From NCBI GenBank assembly GCA_051746665.1, contig JBNJFG010000048.1, forward strand, positions 1-16,371: 16,371 nt of DNA, in the 5' to 3' direction. The translations under genes and the position numbers were made by a program. Shown one piece after another: positions 6,563-14,100 of the stretch. Under the pieces are notes generated by a model. That model was given only the letters and a program-made list of their open reading frames with translations. It was not told the origin of the DNA and did not search any database. This DNA is from Halanaerobium sp051746665 (lineage in GTDB: Bacteria > Bacillota > Halanaerobiia > Halanaerobiales > Halanaerobiaceae). Position 1 is the first letter of the stretch. Every line of letters starts with the position of its first letter.

Positions 6563-7696
6563 TTAAGCAATCTCCTGAAAAAACTTGTCAACTTCTTTTA
6601 AAAGATCTATAATATCTAAGTTTTGAGGACACTGGGGTTCACACTGTCCACACTCTATACAATTACTCGCTCTTGCTGTTTCATCCAGTTCAAAATATTT
6701 TTCTGCCATTTCTTGGCCTTTATCAAGCAGTTTTGCCTGGTTATATAAATGGAAGTTCTTGGGTATATTAATATCTTCCGGACAGGGAAGACAGTATTCA
6801 CATCGGGTACAGGTTATTGGTCCCCTCATTTCTTCTGCTGCTTTTTCCATCATTTCAAATTCTGAATCGCTTAAAAGTCCAATTTTTGACTCAGAAGCTG
6901 TCTCCAGATTTTCTTTCAGCTGCTGCATATTACTCATACCACTAAGTACTACACCTGGTTCTTTTTGGCTCCAGATCCAGTGCAAAGCCCACTCTACCGA
7001 AGTCCTATCTGGATTTTCTAAATCAAATAATTTTTTAGCAGACTGAGGAGGCTCTTGAGCCAGCCATCCACCTCGAATAGGCTCCATAATAACAACTGCA
7101 ATGCCTTTATCATAAGCCTTCTGCAGCCCTTTTTTACCAGCCTGATATTCAGTATCTAAATAATTATACTGAATCTGGCAAAAGTCCCAATCATAACTGT
7201 TAATAATTTCATCAAATAATTGATGACTGTCATGAAAAGAAAAGCCAAGGTATTTGATTTTACCCTCTTCTTTTTTCTTTTCTGCCCATTCAATAATATT
7301 AAGATTTTTAACAGTCTGCCAGTATTTTTCATTTAAGGCATGCAGCAGATAAAAATCAATCTTTTCTACCTGCAATTTTTCTAACTGCTTATTAAAATAT
7401 TTATCTAAATCTTTTTCTGTCTCACATTCCCAAATGGGTAATTTAGTTGCCAGATATACTTTTTCTCTGTAGCCATCTTTTAACGCTTTTCCCACAACTT
7501 TTTCACTTTCACCCTGGTGATAGGGCCAGGCTGTATCAACATAATTAATTCCATTGTCAATTCCATATCGAATCATTTTAATGGCCTCTGCTTCATCAAT
7601 ATTAGCAGAATCATCATCAATTATCGGCAGACGCATTGCACCAAATCCAAGTGCTGAAACTTCTATATCAAGCTTTCCCATTTTTCTATAATTCAT
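6563..7696 (-). CDS. Aldo/keto reductase with C-terminal 2x[4Fe-4S]-type domain
   Basis: The 377-residue protein has two parts. The first, about 1-275, is an aldo/keto reductase barrel with the catalytic tetrad Asp54, Tyr59, Lys85 and His119, and the start MNYRKMGKLDIEVSALGFG. The second is a ferredoxin-like tail with CTRCEYCLPC (Cys 296, 299, 302, 305) and CIECGQCEPQC (Cys 346, 349, 352, 356), each followed by proline, as in two [4Fe-4S] clusters. This fused form is common in anaerobes; it presumably links carbonyl reduction to an iron-sulfur electron carrier, but the substrate is unknown. A G-rich SD (GGGGGT) precedes the ATG. It heads a two-gene unit with the lipid kinase, although nothing in the sequence ties their functions together. 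Confidence 0.93.
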   Translation of the reverse strand: MNYRKMGKLDIEVSALGFGAMRLPIIDDDSANIDEAEAIKMIRYGIDNGINYVDTAWPYHQGESEKVVGKALKDGYREKVYLATKLPIWECETEKDLDKYFNKQLEKLQVEKIDFYLLHALNEKYWQTVKNLNIIEWAEKKKEEGKIKYLGFSFHDSHQLFDEIINSYDWDFCQIQYNYLDTEYQAGKKGLQKAYDKGIAVVIMEPIRGGWLAQEPPQSAKKLFDLENPDRTSVEWALHWIWSQKEPGVVLSGMSNMQQLKENLETASESKIGLLSDSEFEMMEKAAEEMRGPITCTRCEYCLPCPEDINIPKNFHLYNQAKLLDKGQEMAEKYFELDETARASNCIECGQCEPQCPQNLDIIDLLKEVDKFFQEIA

Positions 7697-7753
7697 TTTT
7701 CTACCCCCAATTTTCTTAAAATAATATATAAATAAAATAAATTTCCTTATTGT

Positions 7754-7759
7754 ATTATA
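7754..7759 (-). promoter_or_regulatory. Candidate -10 element upstream of the aldo/keto reductase
   Basis: A perfect TATAAT lies on the minus strand at 7759-7754, about 58 bases before the start codon and downstream of the nitroreductase terminator. The expected -35 position (GGATTC) is poor, so the call rests on the -10 alone. Confidence 0.35.
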
Positions 7760-7798
7760 TTCTAGAGACAGAAACTGAATCCTTTTTATTAATTAAAC

Positions 7799-7834
7799 AT
7801 AAAATTACCGCAGATTAAAATACCTGCGGTAATT
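7799..7834 (-). terminator. Terminator after the nitroreductase gene
   Basis: Arms at 7803-7813 (AATTACCGCAG) and 7824-7834 (CTGCGGTAATT) pair perfectly over 11 bp with a 10-base loop. On the minus strand the stem runs into a TTTTAT tail, 34 bases after the nitroreductase stop. Confidence 0.75.
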
Positions 7835-7867
7835 AATACTTTTGTAATTAGATTTTTATTAAAAAAC

Positions 7868-8653
7868 TTAAATTTCTTTAATAAATGAAGCAAGTCCCAA
7901 ACCACCAAACTCAATTCTTCCATGAACTCCACCATCTAAGGCACCAATTTCTGCATGGAGTAATGCAATTCCACATTCCAGTCTCTTATAAGCTGATGGC
8001 TCACTTTTGGAATCTACAACTAGTCTTCCATCTCCATAATAGAAACGCCAGGGCTGTCTATTTAATCTAGAAGGCGCATAACTACCTATTTTAATAGCAT
8101 TTTTAACCCAACCAGGCCAATCTGGATCATAACCATCTGGACATAACTCTTTTACATCTAAACGATCTCGGTGTGGAAAAAGCTTAGAAATAAAATGTCT
8201 TGTTAAATTATAATTTTCTGATGAATAGCCAATTGGACTAACAGCAACTAAACGCTCTCCTCTTTTTAGATCAATGTTAATTTCTGCTCTCTCAGGTATA
8301 TATCTGCCACCAATCCAGCAGGTACCCAAACTATGAGATGTTGCTTCTAAAATAGCAGCCTCACCAATATAACCCATTTTACTCCAGCGGTGTTCTCCAT
8401 TCTCGTTAATGATAAAAGCAATAAATGCTGGAGAATCAGTAAAATTACCATATTTTCCTTTTAAAGCAGGTAAAATATCTTTAACAGATTTCTCAATAAT
8501 TTCTACTCTGGCCTCAGGATAAGTTTCATTTAATTCTTTAAATTTTTTCTCAAGAGATTTTAAAGTAAAGGGCTTAATTTCCTTCGTCATATACTTCTGC
8601 TGAGAATAACGAGTCTGCACAGCCTCATACCATTTTTTAACAGGAATATTCAT
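7868..8653 (-). CDS. TM1586-type nitroreductase family protein
   Basis: The 261-residue protein matches the 'putative TM nitroreductase' subgroup, in which two nitroreductase-like halves lie in one chain. Visible family features are the N-terminal VKKWYEAVQTRYSQQKY, TDSPAFIAFI near 72-81, GYIGEAAILEATSHSLGTCW near 94-113, and a second half with IGSYAPSRLNRQPWRF near 189-203, the typical flavin-site pattern SxxPSxxNxQPW. It should bind FMN; the substrate is unknown. AAAGGAGC lies 8 bases before the ATG. It starts 56 bases after the stop of the phosphomannomutase gene with no strong terminator between them, so the two are probably co-transcribed. A strong hairpin follows it. Confidence 0.85.
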   Translation of the reverse strand: MNIPVKKWYEAVQTRYSQQKYMTKEIKPFTLKSLEKKFKELNETYPEARVEIIEKSVKDILPALKGKYGNFTDSPAFIAFIINENGEHRWSKMGYIGEAAILEATSHSLGTCWIGGRYIPERAEINIDLKRGERLVAVSPIGYSSENYNLTRHFISKLFPHRDRLDVKELCPDGYDPDWPGWVKNAIKIGSYAPSRLNRQPWRFYYGDGRLVVDSKSEPSAYKRLECGIALLHAEIGALDGGVHGRIEFGGLGLASFIKEI

Positions 8654-8709
8654 AGGACCCGCTCCTTTCCGAAATAAATATCTAATAGTTTTTTAATTTC
8701 GAAGTCTAT

Positions 8710-10053
8710 TTAGTCAACAGCCATAACTTCTTTTATTTCAGCTAACTTATCATTTAAAACAGATTGAGTTTTTGCTTCAACAACTAGTCTCAAATAAGGC
8801 TCTGTATTAGATGGCCTCACATTAAACCACCAGTCATTATATTCTAAGCGATAACCATCAAAATCATAAAAGTTAAGAGGTTCTTGTTGTTCGAAAAAAT
8901 ATTCTTTTAAATTTTCCATAACCTCTTTTTTATTTTCTATTTTAAAGTTGACTTCACCAGAAGTTGCATATTTATCAAGTTCAGCAATATATTCAGAAAT
9001 AGTTTTACCTTCTTCCTTCAATCTTGCTGCAACATTTAGTACAACTAAAGCAGTCAGCATTCCCGAATCACAGTAGAAAAAGTCTTTATAATAATAGTGT
9101 CCAGCAAGTTCTCCTCCACAAATACCATCTATTTCTCTAAGTTTTAGTTTTGCATAGGCATGACCTACCTTCCACATATGAGTTTTTCCACCCAACTTTT
9201 CTATATGCTCTTTAACAGACCAGGATGTACGAATATCATAGAGAACATTTTTGCCCTTACCCTGCTTAATATAATATTCTGCAAGTAAAGCAATAATTAA
9301 ATCAGGAGAGATAAAATTCCCCTTTTCATCTAAAAACATGACTCGATCGCCATCACCATCAAAAATTAAACCCAGATCCGATTCTTTTTCTAATAATAAC
9401 TTTTTTAAATCTTCTCTATTTTCAGCTTCTAAGGGATTTGCTTCGTGATTTGGAAAAGTACCATCCAATTCATTATATAAATAATGAGGCTGATCACCAA
9501 AAATAGCATCAGTTAAAATTGCTACCATTCCATTAGAAACATCTATTGAAAGATCTAAATTTGATAAATCTGGTAAATATGATTTTTGGAATTTAATGTA
9601 TTCCTCTTTTAAATCATGTTCTAAAATATTCCCTTTTTTGTTTTTGCCAACAGGCTTTACTTTTTTAGTTTCTATCATTTCTTCTAACTCTTTTAATCCA
9701 GAATCATAACCTACAGGTAAGGCATTTTCGCGAGAAATCTTTAATCCATTATATTCAGGTGGATTATGAGATGCTGTAATCATTACTGATGCCTTATAGT
9801 CATGTTTAGCAGTGCCGTAATAAACCATTGGAGTTGTTGCATAACCAATTTTATAAACATCTGCTCCCTGGTCTGTAATCCCAGCTGCTAAAGCTTCAAA
9901 AACTTCTGGTGTTGATTCGCGATCATCATAACCAACTAATACTTCATCTGCAGCCAGAAGTTCTGGTAAAAAATATCCTATTTTATAGACATCTTCTTTA
10001 TTAAAATCTTTATTATATACGCCCCGAATATCATATGCTTTAAACGCTTTCAA
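8710..10053 (-). CDS. Phosphomannomutase/phosphoglucomutase (alpha-D-phosphohexomutase family)
   Basis: The 447-residue enzyme interconverts hexose 1- and 6-phosphates, supplying sugar nucleotides for polysaccharide and envelope synthesis. All four domain signatures are present: the phosphoserine loop TASHNP (93-98, Ser95), the Mg-binding loop DGDGDR (232-237), the sugar-specificity loop GGELAGH (313-319), and the phosphate-binding loop RPSNTEPYLR (413-422). The length is normal for a bacterial PMM/PGM. The start codon is TTG at 10053. It is favoured because AAGGAGGG lies 5 bases upstream, the next residues KAFKAYDIRG are the conserved family N-terminus, and no ATG lies nearby. The specificity loop has Ala where many members have Ser. 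A TGTTATAAT extended -10 lies just upstream. The nitroreductase follows in the same direction. Confidence 0.95.
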   Translation of the reverse strand: MKAFKAYDIRGVYNKDFNKEDVYKIGYFLPELLAADEVLVGYDDRESTPEVFEALAAGITDQGADVYKIGYATTPMVYYGTAKHDYKASVMITASHNPPEYNGLKISRENALPVGYDSGLKELEEMIETKKVKPVGKNKKGNILEHDLKEEYIKFQKSYLPDLSNLDLSIDVSNGMVAILTDAIFGDQPHYLYNELDGTFPNHEANPLEAENREDLKKLLLEKESDLGLIFDGDGDRVMFLDEKGNFISPDLIIALLAEYYIKQGKGKNVLYDIRTSWSVKEHIEKLGGKTHMWKVGHAYAKLKLREIDGICGGELAGHYYYKDFFYCDSGMLTALVVLNVAARLKEEGKTISEYIAELDKYATSGEVNFKIENKKEVMENLKEYFFEQQEPLNFYDFDGYRLEYNDWWFNVRPSNTEPYLRLVVEAKTQSVLNDKLAEIKEVMAVD

Positions 10054-10082
10054 AATATCCCTCCTTAAGTTTTTATATATTT

Positions 10083-10091
10083 ATTATAACA
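10083..10091 (-). promoter_or_regulatory. Extended -10 promoter element for the phosphomannomutase gene
   Basis: The minus strand reads TGTTATAAT at 10091-10083, a full TGnTATAAT extended -10 that can work without a good -35. Predicted transcription would start near 10076, giving a 20-25-base leader that contains the SD. Confidence 0.5.
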
Positions 10092-10171
10092 TATTTTTGC
10101 AATATATCTATAGTTTTTCAATAATTCTTTCTATTATACATATTCTATGTTTATTAATTTTTTCCTTGTTT

Positions 10172-10214
10172 TTTTAAAAAAAGAGTCTGGATTAATTAAA
10201 ATCTCCAGACTCTT
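10172..10214 (-). terminator. Terminator after the bile acid:sodium symporter-family gene
   Basis: Arms at 10205-10214 and 10181-10190 (AAGAGTCTGG on the minus strand, pairing with CCAGACTCTT) form a perfect 10-bp stem with a 14-base loop. A T-run of 7 follows on the minus strand. It begins 8 bases after the transporter stop codon. Confidence 0.92.
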
Positions 10215-10221
10215 AGTCAAA

Positions 10222-11190
10222 TTATGAAACTTTTTCTTCTAAATTTGGATTTGTTTCTTCTAGACTATCGGTTTTTCTTGACCAGTAAGTGGCAACTAAA
10301 GGACCAGAAATATTATGCCAGACACTAAAAATAGCTGCTGGTATTGCTGCTGCCGGGCTAAAATGAGCGACAGCTAAAGAAACTGCTAGACCTGAGTTCT
10401 GCATTCCAATTTCAATACTTAAAGCACGTTTTTTAGCTTCTTCCAGGCTCAGTCTATCACCTAAAAAGTAGCCGCTTAAAAGTCCTAAAACATTATGTAA
10501 AATTACTATTAAAAATATAGCTGCACCAGTAGTAGCTATTTTACCAGAGTTGGCACCTACAACTCCACCAACAATTAAAACTATAGCTATAACAGAAACT
10601 GCTGGCAGTGATTTTATAACTGCTTTCAATTTAGAGCCAAAAAGACTATTAATAACAAGTCCTAAAATTATTGGAATCAACACAATTTTAACTATTGAAA
10701 TAAACATTGCTCCTGCTGAAACGGGAATCCATTTGCCTGCAAGCCAGACTGTTAATAATGGAGTCAGAATTGGTGCTAAAAATGTGGATAAAGTGGTAAT
10801 TGAAACTGAAAGTGCAACATCTCCTTTGGCTAAATAGGTCATCACATTAGATGCCGTTCCACCAGGACAGGTACCTACTAAAATTACTCCTACTGCTAAT
10901 TCTGGTGGTAATTGAAAAATAACTGCTAAACCAAAAGCAATTAAGGGCATCAATGTAAATTGAGCCAGTGAACCAAGTAAAATATATTTAGGATGTGTTA
11001 AGATATTTTTAAAATCATCAACTTCTAGAGTCATCCCCATCCCAAACATGATAATACCAAGTAAAATAGTGACCTGTGGCAGCACCCAGGCAAAGGTTGC
11101 TGGTTGAAAAAAACCTATAACAGCTGCTACAATTGTCCAGACAATAAAATAGTCACCAATAAACTTAACCGATCGTTCTAACGTTTTCAT
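10222..11190 (-). CDS. Bile acid:sodium symporter (BASS/SBF) family transporter
   Basis: The 322-residue membrane protein has about ten hydrophobic segments from residue 12 to about 303, ending in a short charged cytosolic tail. Two family signatures are visible: GTCPGGTASNVMTYLAKGD at about 106-124, and EIGMQNSGLA at about 260-269. In this fold these belong to the discontinuous helices and the Glu/Gln-Asn sodium and substrate site. Bacterial members import organic anions (bile-acid-like compounds, keto acids, pantoate) using sodium; the substrate cannot be read from sequence. It stands alone, with a strong terminator behind it and a divergent promoter region shared with the ABC transporter cassette. 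AAGGGG serves as SD. Confidence 0.92.
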   Translation of the reverse strand: MKTLERSVKFIGDYFIVWTIVAAVIGFFQPATFAWVLPQVTILLGIIMFGMGMTLEVDDFKNILTHPKYILLGSLAQFTLMPLIAFGLAVIFQLPPELAVGVILVGTCPGGTASNVMTYLAKGDVALSVSITTLSTFLAPILTPLLTVWLAGKWIPVSAGAMFISIVKIVLIPIILGLVINSLFGSKLKAVIKSLPAVSVIAIVLIVGGVVGANSGKIATTGAAIFLIVILHNVLGLLSGYFLGDRLSLEEAKKRALSIEIGMQNSGLAVSLAVAHFSPAAAIPAAIFSVWHNISGPLVATYWSRKTDSLEETNPNLEEKVS

Positions 11191-11385
11191 AATAAAAACC
11201 CCTTCTCTCTACTAAATTATTTGGATATTACTTTAACATATTAATGATTTAAATTCAAAATTATTTTAACTTAAGATAGCTTTTATCAAATTCAAAACTA
11301 AAATAGCTAAGATTTTTGCAGGATTCGACTCTTTTAACAAGAATATATTTTTAATAAGTACTTTAAGAGAAGGGAGTAGAATAAG
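11191..11385. promoter_or_regulatory. Divergent intergenic region between the BASS transporter and the ABC cassette
   Basis: These 195 very AT-rich bases must hold promoters for both directions. For the minus strand a candidate is TTGATA (11289-11284) with AATAAT (11265-11260), 18 bases apart. For the plus strand I found an SD (AAGGGAG, about 9 bases before the ATG) but no convincing -35/-10 pair. A short imperfect dyad (TAGCTTTTA at 11277-11285 with TAAAATAGCTA near 11299-11309) lies between; it may be chance. Confidence 0.3.
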
Positions 11386-13104
11386 ATGAATAAAAAAATT
11401 ATTACTATATTATTACTAACACTTTTTGTTTTCAATATAAGCACAGCAGCTATAGAATTAAAAGACCCCTGGATTTCAGAAAAAGAGCAGGGTAAACATG
11501 GAGGAACACTGATTTCTACACTACTCGGTGATCCAAAAACTTTTAATACTATACTTGCTAAAGAAACATCATCTTCAACTATTACCGATGGCTATATTTT
11601 TGAAGGTTTAGTTACTCGAAATGGAATAACAACTGAATATGAACCTGAACTGGCTAAAGACTGGGAAATATCTAAAGATGGCAAAACTTATACTTTTTAT
11701 CTAAGAGAAGGTGTACAGTGGAATGATGGTCAGGAATTTACAGCAGATGATGTCATTTTTACCTTTGATATAATTAAAGATGAAGGTATTCCAACCAGCA
11801 GTCGGGATGTGCTGAAGGTTGAAGGCGAGTTTCCAAAATATAAAAAGATTGATAAATATACAGTAGAGTTTACTCTACCGACAAGTTTCGCACCATTTTT
11901 AAACAATATGACCGCTCCAATTATTCCCAGACATAAACTTTATTCTGTCTGGCAGGAAGGGAAATTTAATAACAGCTGGGGAATTAACACTGAACCTGAA
12001 GAAATTGTCGGAACCGGCCCCTATAAGCTGGTCGATTATAAAAACGGTGAAAGAATTGTAATGGAAAAAAATGATTACTACTGGCGGCAGGATCCTAATG
12101 GTAAATCACTGCCTTATCTAGAAAGATGGATTAGAGTTATTGCAGATAGTCAGGAAACTGAATCACTGCTTTTTGAAAATGGTCAAAGTCATTTTTTAGC
12201 TGTCAGAGGAATTGACTACAGAAGATTGAAACAGCAGGAAACAAAAAATAATTTTAGATTAATTGATGCCGGCCCAACTTTTAGTACCAACTTTTTAGTT
12301 TTTAATCTAAATCCACGCAACCCTAATTTAGAAGATGAACCATATAAATATGAATGGTTTAATAATCTGAATTTCAGACGAGCAATTGCCTATTCTTTTG
12401 ATAAAGATACGATGATTAATCAGGCACTTGCCGGTCAGGGCAGTAAACAGTGGAGCCCTGTCAGCTTACCGAATAAAGTCTATTTAAATGAAGATATAGC
12501 TAAGTATCCTTATAGTCTTGCCAAAGCAAGAGAAGAATTGGAAAAAGGCGGCTTTAAATGGAATCAAAATGAGCAGTTAATAGATGCTAAAGGAAATATA
12601 GTTGAGTTTAATATGCTAACTAATGCAGGTAATAATGTGCGTGAATCTTTATTAAATATTATTGCATCTGAGCTAAGAGAACTGGGGATCAAAGTTAATT
12701 CCACTCCGGTTGAGTTTAATAAAATGGTAAACCAGCTCAGCAGTGAATGGAACTTTGATACTATCTTGATTGGTTTAACTGGTGGTGTGGAACCTCATCA
12801 GGGCAGTAATGTCTGGATGTCTAATGGACATCTTCATATGTGGAATCCAGTCCAGAAAGAACCTGCTACAGAATGGGAAGCAAGACTTGATCAATTATTT
12901 ACTAAAGGGGCTGCTGCTATAGAAGTTGATAAGCGAAAAGAATATTATGATGAATTTCAAGAAATAATAACTGAAAAACTTCCGGTAATCTATACTGTAA
13001 CTCCAAACGCAATTTATGCTGTCAGAGATAATTTAAAAAACACTGAAGTCACAGCTTATGGTGGAGTACTTTGGAATATTCACGAATTGTATTTGGAGAA
13101 TTAG
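11386..13104 (+). CDS. Family-5 ABC substrate-binding protein (peptide/nickel/opine type)
   Basis: The 572-residue protein opens with a signal peptide (MNKKIITILLLTLFVFNIST, likely cut after STA near residue 21) and no lipobox cysteine, so it should be soluble in the periplasm. The SBP_bac_5 signature is clear: ELAKDWEISKDGKTYTF then LREGVQWNDGQEFTADDV at about 88-123, and VGTGPYKLVDYKNGERIV at about 208-225. The C-terminal region contains the usual NFRRAIAYSFDK segment. Family members bind peptides, but also sugars and metals, so the ligand is uncertain; the GKHGGTL start and large size resemble binding proteins often linked to oligosaccharide uptake in thermophiles and halophiles. It is the first gene of a three-gene plus-strand cassette, only 3 bases ahead of the first permease. 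Confidence 0.92.
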   Translation: MNKKIITILLLTLFVFNISTAAIELKDPWISEKEQGKHGGTLISTLLGDPKTFNTILAKETSSSTITDGYIFEGLVTRNGITTEYEPELAKDWEISKDGKTYTFYLREGVQWNDGQEFTADDVIFTFDIIKDEGIPTSSRDVLKVEGEFPKYKKIDKYTVEFTLPTSFAPFLNNMTAPIIPRHKLYSVWQEGKFNNSWGINTEPEEIVGTGPYKLVDYKNGERIVMEKNDYYWRQDPNGKSLPYLERWIRVIADSQETESLLFENGQSHFLAVRGIDYRRLKQQETKNNFRLIDAGPTFSTNFLVFNLNPRNPNLEDEPYKYEWFNNLNFRRAIAYSFDKDTMINQALAGQGSKQWSPVSLPNKVYLNEDIAKYPYSLAKAREELEKGGFKWNQNEQLIDAKGNIVEFNMLTNAGNNVRESLLNIIASELRELGIKVNSTPVEFNKMVNQLSSEWNFDTILIGLTGGVEPHQGSNVWMSNGHLHMWNPVQKEPATEWEARLDQLFTKGAAAIEVDKRKEYYDEFQEIITEKLPVIYTVTPNAIYAVRDNLKNTEVTAYGGVLWNIHELYLEN

Positions 13105-13107
13105 ACT

Positions 13108-14076
13108 ATGAAAGATTATATAATTAGACGTATTTTAGTTGTTATTCCCTTACTTCTGGCAATTTCTATCCTATCATTTTTTATTATGCAGCTTTCACCC
13201 GGCAGTTATTTAGATGAAATGAGACTCAATCCTGCTGTTTCCGAAGATTTAATAAAGGAGATGGAAGCAGACTTTGGCTTAAATAAAAATATATTTATGC
13301 AGTATTTTTCCTGGTTGGGACAGATACTGCAGGGTAATCTTGGCGAATCTTTTACTTATAGAGTTCCAGTCAGCCAAATAATAAGCAGCCGCTTATTAAA
13401 TACTTTAATACTATCAACTGCTGCCATGTTGATCAGCTGGGGAATTTCTATACCTGTTGGGATTTATTCTGCCACCCACCGCTACAGTTTTTTGGATAAT
13501 ATATTTAGTGTTTTTGCCTTTATTGGTTTATCTATACCAAATTTTTTCTTTGCCTTACTGCTTTTATTTTCTATAGTCAGATTTAATCTTCCTTTACCAG
13601 TTAACGGAATGACCAGTATTATGTATGATTATCTGACACCTGTAGAGAAAATAATTGATATCTTAAAACATCTTTTAGTACCGGCAGTAGTCTTAGGAAC
13701 TGCCGGAACAGCTTCTCTGATGCGGCAGATGCGGGGTCAGATGCTTGATGTGATTACAAAGGACTATATTAGAACTGCAAGAGCTAAAGGGCTCACAGAA
13801 AGAACAGTGATCAATAAGCATGCTTTTCGCAATGCGATTAATCCTATGATCACCATTTTTGGCTTTCAGCTCAGTTCGTTATTCAGTGGGGCAGCGCTGA
13901 CTGAAATTGTAACTGGCTGGCCTGGGCTTGGTAAAATGATGCTGACTGCAGTTAGATCTAAAGACTTATACCTTGCAATGGCAGGGATGATGATGGGAAG
14001 TTTAATGCTGATTATTGGCAATTTAGCTGCAGATATTTTACTTGCTTTAAATGACCCCAGAATAAAATATAATTAA
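13108..14076 (+). CDS. ABC transporter permease, DppB/OppB type
   Basis: The 322-residue protein has six predicted membrane helices and the typical B-subunit start MKDYIIRRILVVIPLLLAIS, then a periplasmic loop with GNLGESFTYRVPV near 77-88. The EAA loop that contacts the ATPase is visible at about 220-246 (YIRTARAKGLTERTVINKHA, then FRNAINP). The C-terminal half has LTEIVTGWPGLGKMM and the ending ALNDPRIKYN, both standard for this family. It pairs with the following C-type permease to form the membrane channel for the family-5 binding protein. GGAG lies about 9 bases before the ATG, inside the end of the preceding gene, so the genes are cotranscribed. Confidence 0.94.
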   Translation: MKDYIIRRILVVIPLLLAISILSFFIMQLSPGSYLDEMRLNPAVSEDLIKEMEADFGLNKNIFMQYFSWLGQILQGNLGESFTYRVPVSQIISSRLLNTLILSTAAMLISWGISIPVGIYSATHRYSFLDNIFSVFAFIGLSIPNFFFALLLLFSIVRFNLPLPVNGMTSIMYDYLTPVEKIIDILKHLLVPAVVLGTAGTASLMRQMRGQMLDVITKDYIRTARAKGLTERTVINKHAFRNAINPMITIFGFQLSSLFSGAALTEIVTGWPGLGKMMLTAVRSKDLYLAMAGMMMGSLMLIIGNLAADILLALNDPRIKYN

Positions 14077-14100
14077 TTTGATATAATTTGGAGTGTTAGT

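Noticed and set aside
6759..8070. Plus-strand frames at 6759-7046 and 7885-8070
   Set aside because: They are shadows of the aldo/keto reductase and nitroreductase coding strands, with no SD and implausible products.
8654..8709. Possible hairpin between phosphomannomutase and nitroreductase as a terminator
   Set aside because: The TTCGAAAT/ATTTCGGAA pairing is short, AT-rich and bulged, and lacks a T-run; read-through seems more likely.
10550..10837. Plus-strand open frame opposite the BASS transporter
   Set aside because: Thr/Ile-rich product expected from the antisense of a hydrophobic gene; no start signal.
11277..11309. Imperfect inverted repeat TAGCTTTTA / TAAAATAGCTA as an operator
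   Set aside because: Only about nine pairs with a bulge in very AT-rich DNA; too weak to separate from chance.
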